DNA of 26,843 nt, taken from assembly GCA_905201685.1 (NCBI GenBank), contig CAJKOW010000027.1, forward strand, positions 1 to 26,843, read 5' to 3'. Position 1 is the stretch's first letter. Every line of letters starts with the position of its first letter. The DNA is from an uncultured Bacteroides sp. GTDB taxonomy: Bacteria; Bacteroidota; Bacteroidia; Bacteroidales; Bacteroidaceae. Made by a program: the position numbers and the translations under genes. Under the pieces are notes generated by a model, which ran no database searches, was not told the DNA's origin, and worked only from the letters and a program-made list of their open reading frames with translations. Below are positions 1-6,923 of this stretch, piece by piece.

Positions 1-1
1 A

Positions 2-346
2 TTAGAGAATGGCGAACGCTGCTGGTTCAGCAAGGAAGAGGAAGCCGAGATTCAGCAGGCCAACCGCCCGTTCTACCGCGTCACGCCCGCCGAAGAGTTG
101 GTCAGCTCCTGCTTCCGCTTTGCCGAGCCGGGCGAGCAGGGTGCCCGCCTGATGTCCGCTGCCGAAATCTATGCCACGGTGAAGAAGAAGAATCCTGCTG
201 CGCTGAAGGACTGTTCGTGTACGTCGTTCGCACGGCTGTTGGCACAATTGGGGCGCAGGGTGCATACGAAGTACGGGAACGGGTATTGGGTGGAAGCTCG
301 CCCCCGGTCCCTCTCCCAAGGAGAGGAGGAAACGGAGCGGGAATAA
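2..346 (+). CDS. C-terminal part of a DUF3874-type (VirE-associated) protein, 5' truncated by the window
   Basis: The frame is open from the window edge to a TAA at 344-346, so only the last 114 residues are visible. The segment runs through an NGERCWFSKEEE stretch, then RLMSAAEIYATVKKKNP and a winged-helix-like ARLLAQLGRRVHTKYGNGYWV end. I recognise this as the DUF3874 domain, usually found at the C-terminus of Bacteroidetes VirE/VapE-type proteins, which are primase- or helicase-like proteins of integrated elements. That assignment is from memory of the family, not a search. The last 16 residues are low-complexity (PRSLSQGEEETERE) and coincide with a short palindrome in the DNA, so the native C-terminus may have been altered. 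A TTG at 98 is in frame but is not a credible start, because homologous-looking sequence continues upstream of it. Confidence 0.6.
   Translation, partial: LENGERCWFSKEEEAEIQQANRPFYRVTPAEELVSSCFRFAEPGEQGARLMSAAEIYATVKKKNPAALKDCSCTSFARLLAQLGRRVHTKYGNGYWVEARPRSLSQGEEETERE
310..326. repeat. Short G/C-rich palindrome inside the 3' end of the DUF3874 gene
   Basis: CCTCTCC-CAA-GGAGAGG is a perfect 7-bp inverted repeat with a 3-nt loop. It lies in frame 18 bp before the stop codon. Palindromes of this CCTCTCC/GGAGAGG type are dispersed in many bacterial genomes; here it supplies the unusual polar C-terminus of the protein. It has no T-run after it, so it is not a convincing terminator. Confidence 0.5.
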
Positions 347-406
347 AATCATAAAAACAATCGGCCTCCATATGTGAAATAAATGTAAATAAGTTCCATT
401 TACTTT

Positions 407-470
407 CTTTAACTACATTCGTTTATCTATCTTTGCAGGCAGAATATGTAAGGACTTTTTGTCATATTCT
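407..470 (+). promoter_or_regulatory. Probable ugd promoter and leader hairpin
   Basis: TATCTTTG at 428-435 matches the Bacteroides -7 element TAnnTTTG exactly. CTTT at 407-410 is a weak -33 candidate with a 17-bp gap. Just downstream, AGAATATG (441-448) and CATATTCT (463-470) form an 8-bp stem in the leader. The rest of the gene-free stretch 347-646 is A/T-rich and shows nothing else. No invertible promoter repeats or UpxY-type gene were seen, which would be expected at the head of a phase-variable capsule locus. Confidence 0.55.
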
Positions 471-646
471 TATATAAATTCAGACCTGTTTCCGATTGGC
501 GACAAACAGTAAGTTACCAATTGAAAACTGCGTTCAGCATTTGAATGAACAAAAGGATTGAATTGTTTGATAAATGGAAGGAGTACAAAAAGTGCAAGCT
601 GAATCTGAAAAAGCAAAAAACGATAATAAGGAAGGGAAATAACGTC

Positions 647-1975
647 ATGAAAGATTACAGAATTGCTGTAGCCGGAACCGGCTATGTAGGACTTTCGATA
701 GCTACCTTGCTGTCGCAACACCATCAGGTGACAGCAGTAGATGTAATACCCGAAAAGGTGGAAAAGATAAACCAACGCATCAGCCCCATACAAGACGAGT
801 ACATCGAAAAGTATTTGGCTGAAAAGCCACTGAGACTGACAGCCACCCTCGACGGACGGGAAGCCTACCGCAAGGCCGACTTCATCGTGATTGCCGCACC
901 GACCAACTATGACCCGATGAAGAACTACTTCGACACAAGCCATGTGGAAGAAGTCATCGATCTGGTACTGGAAGTGAATCCAGATGCCGTCATGGTGATT
1001 AAAAGTACCATCCCCGTGGGCTATTGCCGAAGTCTGTACGTAAAGTATGCCGAACGTTTCCAATCGTCGCCCGCCCTTCAGGGCAAGCGGTTGAATCTGC
1101 TGTTCTCGCCCGAGTTTCTGCGCGAAAGCAAGGCACTGTACGACAACCTCTACCCCAGCCGCATCATTGTGGGATACCCCAAGATGATAGAAGGACGAGA
1201 GGAAGAGAACAAAGCCATCCGGGCCATCGCCGGAGAGCGGTTGGAAGAAAAGGCTCACGAATTTGCCGCACTGCTGCAGGAAGGGGCTCTGAAAGAAAAC
1301 ATCCCTACCCTGTTCATGGGACTGAAAGAAGCAGAAGCCGTGAAACTGTTTGCCAATACTTATCTGGCGCTGCGGGTAAGCTACTTCAACGAACTCGACA
1401 CCTATGCCGAAGTGAAAGGCCTCGACACGAAAGCCATCATCGACGGCATCTGTCTGGATCCGCGTATCGGGACACACTACAATAACCCCTCCTTCGGCTA
1501 CGGCGGCTACTGCCTGCCCAAAGACACGAAACAGCTGTTGGCAAACTATCAGGATGTACCCGAAAATCTGATCCATGCCATTGTGGAAAGCAACCGCACC
1601 CGAAAGGACTTCATCGCCGACCAGGTGCTTCACAAGGCAGGATATTACGACTATTACAACCGGGGGGCATTCGACCCGTCGAACGAAAAGAAATGTGTCA
1701 TCGGAGTCTATCGCCTGACCATGAAGTCGAACAGCGACAACTTCCGCCAAAGTTCCATTCAGGGCGTCATGAAACGCATCAAGGCCAAAGGCGCCAGCGT
1801 CATCATCTACGAACCCACACTGGAAGACGGCAGTACCTTCTTCGGATCGGTAGTCGTAAACAACTTGGAGAACTTCAAACAACAATCCGACGCCATCATT
1901 GCCAACCGCTACGACAGCTGTTTAGACGATGTAAAAGAGAAAGTCTATACTCGGGATATTTTCCGAAGAGACTGA
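647..1975 (+). CDS. ugd: UDP-glucose 6-dehydrogenase
   Basis: This cytoplasmic enzyme oxidises UDP-glucose to UDP-glucuronate with two NAD+, supplying surface-polysaccharide precursors. The 442-residue protein starts directly with a Rossmann fold (GTGYVG at 10-15). It carries the substrate segment FSPEFLRESKALYDNLYPSR near 153-172 and the active-site motif GYGGYCLPKDTKQL with catalytic Cys289. The long match to the E. coli Ugd type (NNPSFGYGGYCLPKDTK, SDNFRQSSIQGVMKRIKAKG) favours Ugd over UDP-ManNAc dehydrogenase. It is longer than E. coli Ugd (388 aa) through insertions near residues 136-148, 177-203 and 325-345. The frame stays open upstream to an ATG at 545, but that would add 34 lysine-rich residues before the Rossmann strand. 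The ATG at 647, preceded by a GGAAGGG purine run, is preferred. It probably has its own transcript ahead of the toxin-antitoxin-like pair. Confidence 0.95.
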   Translation: MKDYRIAVAGTGYVGLSIATLLSQHHQVTAVDVIPEKVEKINQRISPIQDEYIEKYLAEKPLRLTATLDGREAYRKADFIVIAAPTNYDPMKNYFDTSHVEEVIDLVLEVNPDAVMVIKSTIPVGYCRSLYVKYAERFQSSPALQGKRLNLLFSPEFLRESKALYDNLYPSRIIVGYPKMIEGREEENKAIRAIAGERLEEKAHEFAALLQEGALKENIPTLFMGLKEAEAVKLFANTYLALRVSYFNELDTYAEVKGLDTKAIIDGICLDPRIGTHYNNPSFGYGGYCLPKDTKQLLANYQDVPENLIHAIVESNRTRKDFIADQVLHKAGYYDYYNRGAFDPSNEKKCVIGVYRLTMKSNSDNFRQSSIQGVMKRIKAKGASVIIYEPTLEDGSTFFGSVVVNNLENFKQQSDAIIANRYDSCLDDVKEKVYTRDIFRRD

Positions 1976-2061
1976 GAAAAAGACAAGGAAACAGGAATAT
2001 GTAATATGCCCTCGCCCCCTCGCTTTTCAAAGTTCACTGTTACATGTTTTTCAGAAAATTG

Positions 2062-2098
2062 TTATTGTAAACGAATGATTTTTTGTACATTTGTACAT
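2062..2098 (+). promoter_or_regulatory. Promoter of the Panacea-GNAT pair with an overlapping direct-repeat operator candidate
   Basis: TTATTG (2062-2067) and TACATTTG (2086-2093), 18 bp apart, resemble the Bacteroides -33/-7 pair; the -7 matches TAnnTTTG fully. The -7 is embedded in a perfect tandem repeat, TTGTACAT at 2083-2090 and again at 2091-2098, each with a palindromic TGTACA core. A protein bound there would block the -7 region, as expected for autoregulation. Upstream, 1976-2061 shows no terminator that I can recognise. Confidence 0.6.
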
Positions 2099-2123
2099 TA
2101 TTGAATGACATTTTAAAGAGATT

Positions 2124-2606
2124 ATGGAAAAAGTATCAACGATAGCTTCATACATTTACCAACGCTATCTGCAAGAATACGGTAAATGCATCGATGAAAT
2201 GAAACTGCATAAGCTTCTTTATTTCATTCAACGTGAATCTTTTATTCAAACCGGAGCCCCCATCTTCAATGAACGATTCGAGGCATGGCAATACGGCCCC
2301 GTAATGCCGGAAATCAGACGCCTGTACAAAAACGGATGCCTGACCGAAACCATATCGCAGACCACTGCCCAAAAATACAAGCAAGTATTTGATAAAGTAT
2401 TTGAAACGTACGCCCCCAAAGCTTCGTGGAGTTTAAGCAGTCTGACACATGGAGAATACTGCTGGGAAACAGCAAGAAAAGGTATTTCGGAAAATGAAAA
2501 CAGCAATCGGCTTATCGATACAAATGACATAAAAGTTGATGCCGAAAGGATAAAAATACGTCGCCTTCTGTTTGATAAATCCAACTGCCAAACTCTGCAA
2601 GTATGA
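2124..2606 (+). CDS. Panacea / SocA-like (DUF4065) domain protein, probable antitoxin
   Basis: The 160-residue protein has the DUF4065 (Panacea, SocA, GepA) hallmarks: MKLHKLLYFIQ near 26-36, then GAPIFNERFEAWQYGPVMPEIRRLY near 44-68, with helical filler and a charged C-terminus. In this family the domain acts as an antitoxin or as a proteolysis adaptor that holds a toxin (Caulobacter SocA-SocB is the known case), and it pairs with many unrelated toxin folds. The stop codon overlaps the ATG of the next gene by 4 bp (ATGA), so the two are translationally coupled. Antitoxin-first order, coupling and a dedicated promoter with a repeat operator all fit a toxin-antitoxin module. The gene is visibly more A/T-rich than ugd and gmd on either side, suggesting acquisition. 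The antitoxin role is inferred from family and context. Confidence 0.8.
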   Translation: MEKVSTIASYIYQRYLQEYGKCIDEMKLHKLLYFIQRESFIQTGAPIFNERFEAWQYGPVMPEIRRLYKNGCLTETISQTTAQKYKQVFDKVFETYAPKASWSLSSLTHGEYCWETARKGISENENSNRLIDTNDIKVDAERIKIRRLLFDKSNCQTLQV

Positions 2607-3460
2607 AAATAACCAAAGAACAAGAAAGCATTCTTAATTCACTTACTTGTGAACGGTTGTCAGAGAATAACAACAACCTTCGGGCGGTAGAGTCCTTTAG
2701 CAACTGGCGAAATGAAAATCTGGCAGAAACATTAAAAGATACTGCCTTTCAAGAAGATGCTGAAGGGAACATTGCCTATTATGTGGTAAAACATCCTAAT
2801 GGCAATATTCTTTTTTACTTTTCCCTGAAATGTGGTTCTTTATACGAAAGCATCAAGGGGATGGATTCTTTAACCAGAGTCCGTGAACTATACAATTACA
2901 TTGTTGAACTGAAAAATGATCCGGAACTGAATGCGGACGAAAAACAATCCATTGAATCAATTATCGAACGTATCAGAACAGGAAAAGGACTTATAAAGAA
3001 TGACTTGGCGCAAATTTCTTTTGCCAAGAAAAACCAGATCATCAAAGAATTGGAGAAAGAATCTGAAGATGATTTGAAAAGGGTAGGCAAAACATTTGCC
3101 GGTATCGAAATTGTACACTTCTGCACTAATGAAAATTGCAGAAAAGAATGGGAAGAACTACATATCGGACAAAAGTTAGGAGTAGTAGTATTCTGGTATT
3201 TTATCGTGCCTATCGTTTCAGAAGTAATGAAACATATAGGATGTGAATATCTATTCCTGTTTGCCGCCGATATGACTCCAGACGAATATCTGGTAAACTA
3301 TTATAAAACCTATCTTGGATTCAAAAATACAAATGAACATGGAACTGCCATATCATTATATGATTATGGGTGTAAGTTTCTGCATCAAGAAACTGCATGT
3401 TTAAAAGAAAAACGGAGAAACTTCTTCAACCATTTCAATCCTGACGAAGACGCCGTATAG
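2603..3460 (+). CDS. Putative GNAT-fold acetyltransferase, candidate toxin partner of the Panacea protein
   Basis: I know no named family for this 285-residue protein. Features consistent with a GNAT fold are a paired-strand segment (NIAYYVVKHPNGNILFYFSL, about 56-75), a strand IEIVHFCTNE (168-177), an acetyl-CoA-loop-like QKLGVV at 190-195 (motif Q/R-x-x-G-x-G/A, with V for the last residue) followed by a hydrophobic helix, a strand CEYLFLFAAD (214-223), and LVNYYKTYLGF (230-240), which resembles the GNAT C-terminal Tyr helix. Between the two halves lies a charged helical insertion of about 80 residues (85-165) rich in Lys and Glu. Known GNAT toxins such as TacT and AtaT acetylate aminoacyl-tRNAs and are about 160-175 aa, so this is much longer. 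It overlaps the Panacea gene by 4 bp. Toxicity and acetyltransferase activity are both inferred. A membrane role is unlikely, since the only hydrophobic run is short. Confidence 0.55.
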   Translation: MKITKEQESILNSLTCERLSENNNNLRAVESFSNWRNENLAETLKDTAFQEDAEGNIAYYVVKHPNGNILFYFSLKCGSLYESIKGMDSLTRVRELYNYIVELKNDPELNADEKQSIESIIERIRTGKGLIKNDLAQISFAKKNQIIKELEKESEDDLKRVGKTFAGIEIVHFCTNENCRKEWEELHIGQKLGVVVFWYFIVPIVSEVMKHIGCEYLFLFAADMTPDEYLVNYYKTYLGFKNTNEHGTAISLYDYGCKFLHQETACLKEKRRNFFNHFNPDEDAV

Positions 3461-3526
3461 TATTTAAGAATCACTATATCTATACTGAATTATCAACTTT
3501 AATAAAGTGCAACCATAACAAAAACA

Positions 3527-4624
3527 ATGGAAAAGAGAAATGTAGCTTTGATTACCGGTATCACCGGACAAGACGGGTCGTTTCTGGCCGAACTGCTGCT
3601 GAGTAAGGGATATGATGTACACGGAACCATCAGACGATCGTCTGTCGATTATCGTGAACGCATCGCGCATCTGGAAGGAAAGCCCAATTTTCACCTGCAC
3701 TATGCCGACCTGAGCGACTCGATGAGCATCTTGCAAGTCGTAGGAAAAGTGAAGCCGACCGAAATATACAACCTCGCCGCACAAAGTCATGTGCAGGTTA
3801 GTTTCGATTCTCCCGAGTTTACAGCCAATGTGGATGCCACAGGTGTGCTGCGTGTGCTGGAAGCCGTACGCTTGGCCGGACTGACTGATACGTGCCGCAT
3901 TTATCAGGCATCGACCTCGGAACTGTACGGCAAAGTGGAAGAGGTACCGCAGAATGAGAATACACCTTTCCACCCCTACTCGCCCTACGCTGTTGCCAAA
4001 CTGTACGGTTACTGGATCGTGAAAGAGTATCGCGAGGCATACAACATGTACTGCTGTTCGGGCATCCTGTTCAACCACGAAAGCGAACGCCGGGGCGAAA
4101 CCTTCGTAACGCGGAAAATCACGCTGGCAGCGGCGCGCATCGCACAAGGCAAACAGGACCGTCTGTACTTGGGCAACTTAGATTCGCTGCGCGACTGGGG
4201 ATACGCCAAAGACTATGTGGAGTGCATGTGGCTGATTCTGCAACAGGAAAAGCCGGAAGACTTCGTAATCGCTACCGGCGTGCAACATTCGGTCAGAGAG
4301 TTTTGCTATTTAGCCTTCAAACACGCAGGCATCGAACTGGAATTCAAGGGTAAGGGCATTGACGAGAAAGGTTACGACAAAGCCACGGGCAAATGTTTGG
4401 TAGAGGTAAGCGAAGACTTCTACCGTCCGACCGACGTGGTGAACCTGTGGGGAGACCCGACGAAGGCAAAGGCCAAATTAGGCTGGAATCCCAACAGCAC
4501 CAGCTTCGAAGAACTGGTACGCATCATGGTGGAAGCGGACATGGCCAAAGTAGCTGCCGACCATGCAGCACAGAAGGTGAGAACCAATCTGGCAGAATAT
4601 TTGGAAAAAGGCATCGTGAAGTAA
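3527..4624 (+). CDS. gmd: GDP-mannose 4,6-dehydratase
   Basis: Converts GDP-D-mannose to GDP-4-keto-6-deoxymannose, the first step of GDP-L-fucose synthesis, in the cytoplasm. The 365-residue short-chain dehydrogenase fold has the NADP(H) loop TGITGQDG at 10-17. The catalytic set Thr130, Glu132, Tyr154 and Lys158 (STSE and YAVAK) lines up with E. coli Gmd Thr132, Glu134, Tyr156 and Lys160. NHESERRGETFVTRKI is the family substrate and cofactor segment. The next gene, fcl, completes the pathway. The two are separated by a foldback repeat (4640-4828) rather than being tightly coupled, so the repeat would lie within any shared transcript. Confidence 0.97.
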   Translation: MEKRNVALITGITGQDGSFLAELLLSKGYDVHGTIRRSSVDYRERIAHLEGKPNFHLHYADLSDSMSILQVVGKVKPTEIYNLAAQSHVQVSFDSPEFTANVDATGVLRVLEAVRLAGLTDTCRIYQASTSELYGKVEEVPQNENTPFHPYSPYAVAKLYGYWIVKEYREAYNMYCCSGILFNHESERRGETFVTRKITLAAARIAQGKQDRLYLGNLDSLRDWGYAKDYVECMWLILQQEKPEDFVIATGVQHSVREFCYLAFKHAGIELEFKGKGIDEKGYDKATGKCLVEVSEDFYRPTDVVNLWGDPTKAKAKLGWNPNSTSFEELVRIMVEADMAKVAADHAAQKVRTNLAEYLEKGIVK

Positions 4625-4639
4625 ACGGGAAATAAGTAA

Positions 4640-4828
4640 CTCAAGTTTTGCAAGTGCAAAACTTGCAGGAGTTAAAGGAGTTAAAAGAAGTTATCGCCCA
4701 CCAATGTGGGCTTAGAAGTTAAAAGCCGATAGTTCGAGTATAGGATCGGCATACTTCACAAAGGTATTGGCTTAACTTCTTAACTCCTTAACTTCTTAAC
4801 TACAACTATTAATAAACTTGCGAAACTT
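4640..4828 (+). repeat. Foldback dispersed repeat, copy 1 (MITE-like), between gmd and fcl
   Basis: This ~189-bp element has a near-identical second copy at 23859-24050. Outer ends are inverted (AAGTTTTGCAAG at 4643-4654 against CTTGCGAAACTT at 4817-4828). The left end also forms its own hairpin (CAAGTTTTGCA-AG-TGCAAAACTTG). Inside lies a hairpin GCCCAC-CAAT-GTGGGC, and runs of GGAGTTAAA/GAAGTTA on the left pair with TTAACTTC/TTAACTCC on the right. The 10-bp sequence AAATAAGTAA flanks both sides (4630-4639 and 4829-4838), like a target-site duplication. No ORF of note is inside. The right end is 18 bp before the fcl ATG, so it would sit in the fcl 5' UTR. It fills the 222-bp gap between gmd and fcl. 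Confidence 0.8.
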
Positions 4829-4846
4829 AAATAAGTAAGAATAAAA

Positions 4847-5944
4847 ATGGATAAAGATACAAAAATTTATGTAGCCGGTCACAGAGGACTGGTAGGATCG
4901 GCCATTTGGAACAATCTGCAGGAAAGAGGATACCATAACTTAGTAGGACGTACACACAAGGAACTGAACCTGCTGGACGGAGTGGCCGTCAAGAAATTCT
5001 TCGACGAAGAACAGCCGGAAGCCGTAGTGCTGGCAGCCGCACACGTAGGAGGCATAATGGCCAACCTGCAATACAGAGCAGACTTTATCTATGAAAATCT
5101 GCAAATCCAACAGAACGTCATAGGCGAAAGTTTCCGCCACGGAGTGAAAAAGCTGCTGTTCTTAGGAAGCACCTGCATCTACCCCAGAGAGGCACCGCAA
5201 CCCATGAAAGAAGAATGCCTGCTGACATCGCCGTTGGAATATACCAACGAACCGTACGCCATCGCTAAAATTGCCGGACTGAAAATGTGCGAAAGCTTCA
5301 ACCTGCAATACGGTACCAACTACATTGCCGTGATGCCGACCAACCTGTATGGACCGAACGACAACTTCCACCTGGAAAACAGTCATGTCCTGCCCGCCAT
5401 GATGAGAAAAGTGTATCTGGCCAAATGCCTGAACGAAGGGAACTGGGAGGCTGTCAGAAAAGACATCAACCTGCGCCCGGTAGAGGGAGTGGACGGCAGC
5501 CGGACAGAAGAGGAAATCAGACAGATTCTTGCCAAATACGGCATCACCGCCGAAGCTGTCACCCTGTGGGGAACCGGAAAGCCTATGCGCGAATTCCTGT
5601 GGAGCGAAGAAATGGCCGACGCCAGTGTACACGTACTGCTGAACGTGGACTTCAAGGACACTTACCGTGAAGGTGAAAAAGAGATACGCAACTGCCACAT
5701 CAACGTTGGAACCGGAAAAGAACTGAGCATTCGCGAAGTAGCCGAGAAGATTGTTGCCGAAATCGGATTCAAGGGCGAACTGAAGTGGGATGCCACCAAG
5801 CCAGACGGCACCATGCGAAAGCTGACCGACGTAACCAAACTGCACCAGTTGGGCTGGCACCACAAAGTAGAGATTGACGAAGGGATACACCGCTTGTACG
5901 AATGGTACAAACAAGGTATCTGCATCAACCACCAGACGGCGTGA
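4847..5944 (+). CDS. fcl: GDP-L-fucose synthase
   Basis: Bifunctional epimerase-reductase converting GDP-4-keto-6-deoxymannose to GDP-L-fucose with NADPH. The NADP loop GHRGLVG is at 11-17. The catalytic residues Ser108, Cys110, Tyr137, Lys141 and His180 (GSTCIYP, EPYAIAK, NSHVLPA) correspond to those of E. coli Fcl. At 365 residues it is about 45 longer than E. coli Fcl, with an extra charged segment near 193-235 that includes RTEEEIRQILAKYG; I believe this form is usual in Bacteroidales. The tail CINHQTA ends at a TGA inside the perfect palindrome GTGATATCAC (5941-5950). Gut Bacteroides use GDP-fucose to fucosylate capsules and glycoproteins. Confidence 0.96.
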   Translation: MDKDTKIYVAGHRGLVGSAIWNNLQERGYHNLVGRTHKELNLLDGVAVKKFFDEEQPEAVVLAAAHVGGIMANLQYRADFIYENLQIQQNVIGESFRHGVKKLLFLGSTCIYPREAPQPMKEECLLTSPLEYTNEPYAIAKIAGLKMCESFNLQYGTNYIAVMPTNLYGPNDNFHLENSHVLPAMMRKVYLAKCLNEGNWEAVRKDINLRPVEGVDGSRTEEEIRQILAKYGITAEAVTLWGTGKPMREFLWSEEMADASVHVLLNVDFKDTYREGEKEIRNCHINVGTGKELSIREVAEKIVAEIGFKGELKWDATKPDGTMRKLTDVTKLHQLGWHHKVEIDEGIHRLYEWYKQGICINHQTA

Positions 5945-5969
5945 TATCACTACAGATACCCGGTCACTG

Positions 5970-6011
5970 CACACCGATGACACTGTCGAAAAAGGCAATA
6001 TCATCGGTGTG
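5970..6011 (+). terminator. Hairpin after fcl, probable terminator
   Basis: CACACCGATGA (5970-5980) and TCATCGGTGTG (6001-6011) form a perfect 11-bp stem with a 20-nt loop. What follows is GTGTGTTCGTTTC, only partly T-rich, so intrinsic termination is plausible but not clear-cut. Confidence 0.55.
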
Positions 6012-6079
6012 TGTGTGTTCGTTTCAACACTGCTAACCCTGACTCCTGCCACCAAAATAAGCCTCCTCATGCGGAAAGT

Positions 6080-6164
6080 GTAACAGAATCGTAACACTTG
6101 TTTCATCCGTCCGTAACAAAAATGCCTCACTTTTGCCAGTGAAAAGAAATAAAGTATAACTTTG
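6080..6164 (+). promoter_or_regulatory. Promoter of the two-component pair with helically phased GTAACA repeats
   Basis: TTTG (6132-6135) and TAACTTTG (6157-6164) with a 21-bp gap fit the Bacteroides promoter. GTAACA occurs at 6080, 6091 and 6113, that is 11 and 22 bp apart (one and two helical turns), upstream of the -33. OmpR/PhoB-family regulators bind 11-bp-spaced direct repeats, so these are candidate autoregulatory sites for the downstream response regulator. The rest of 6012-6233 holds nothing else I can identify. Confidence 0.55.
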
Positions 6165-6233
6165 TAACAGGAAGATGACACACTGCAACAAGCGGAAAAG
6201 AGCTTCCCGGTTACAACTTAAAAACAGGAAACT

Positions 6234-6923
6234 ATGAACAATTACCGGATCTTAGTAGTGGATGATGAAGAAGATTTGTGCGAAATCCTGAAGTTCAACC
6301 TTGAGAACGAAGGATATGAAGTAGATACCGCAAACTCGGCCGAAGAAGCCCTGAAGATGGATATCAGCAGCTACAACCTGCTGCTGCTCGACGTGATGAT
6401 GGGAGAAATCTCGGGATTCAAAATGGCAAGCATGCTGAAAAAAGACAAAAAGACGGCACAAGTCCCCATCATCTTCATCACGGCCAAAGATACGGAAAAT
6501 GACACGGTGACAGGATTCAACCTTGGAGCCGACGACTACATATCCAAACCTTTCTCGCTACGCGAAGTGGCGGCAAGGGTAAAAGCCGTACTGAGACGCA
6601 CCGGACAGGGAGAGGGCGAACGGATGCCTGAACAGCTGGTTTACAAAACACTGGTCCTCGACATCGTGAAGAAGAAAGTCTCCATTGACGGACAGGAAGC
6701 CCCACTGACCAAAAAGGAATTTGAGATCCTGCTGCTACTGCTGCAAAACAAAGGACGCGTCTTCTCACGCGAAGACATTCTGGGACGCATCTGGAGCGAA
6801 GAAGTCTATGTGCTCGACCGTACCATAGACGTCAACATCACCCGTCTGCGCAAAAAAATCGGAATTTACGGAAAATGCATTGTAACTCGTCTGGGATATG
6901 GATACTGCTTTGAAGCCGAATAA
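6234..6923 (+). CDS. OmpR/PhoB-family response regulator
   Basis: The 229-residue protein has a receiver domain (1-120) with acidic Asp10/Asp11, phospho-acceptor Asp53, Thr83 and Lys105 (SKPFS). A winged-helix DNA-binding domain follows (about 130-229), ending TRLGYGYCFEAE. It acts in the cytoplasm as the output of the histidine kinase encoded next, whose start codon overlaps the end of this gene by 26 bp. The pair resembles PhoB-PhoR by domain order, but the signal is unknown, so I give no symbol. It is unlike the receiver sequence I recall for B. fragilis RprY. Phased GTAACA repeats upstream may be its own binding sites. Confidence 0.93.
   Translation: MNNYRILVVDDEEDLCEILKFNLENEGYEVDTANSAEEALKMDISSYNLLLLDVMMGEISGFKMASMLKKDKKTAQVPIIFITAKDTENDTVTGFNLGADDYISKPFSLREVAARVKAVLRRTGQGEGERMPEQLVYKTLVLDIVKKKVSIDGQEAPLTKKEFEILLLLLQNKGRVFSREDILGRIWSEEVYVLDRTIDVNITRLRKKIGIYGKCIVTRLGYGYCFEAE

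Noticed and set aside
347..646. Phase-variable capsule promoter upstream of ugd
   Set aside because: No inverted repeats of invertible-promoter type and no UpxY/UpxZ genes are visible; only an ordinary -7 element and a small leader hairpin.
545..646. 34-residue N-terminal extension of Ugd from the ATG at 545
   Set aside because: It would place a Lys-rich stretch before the Rossmann strand that normally begins this family.
470..1885. Long antisense open frame opposite ugd (471 codons)
   Set aside because: It lies wholly opposite a well-supported enzyme and its translation has no recognisable domain; it is a by-product of codon bias. The same applies to the long frames opposite fcl, the TPR gene and floA.
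1976..2061. Terminator after ugd
   Set aside because: No stem with a T-run was found in this stretch; read-through into the Panacea-GNAT pair remains possible.
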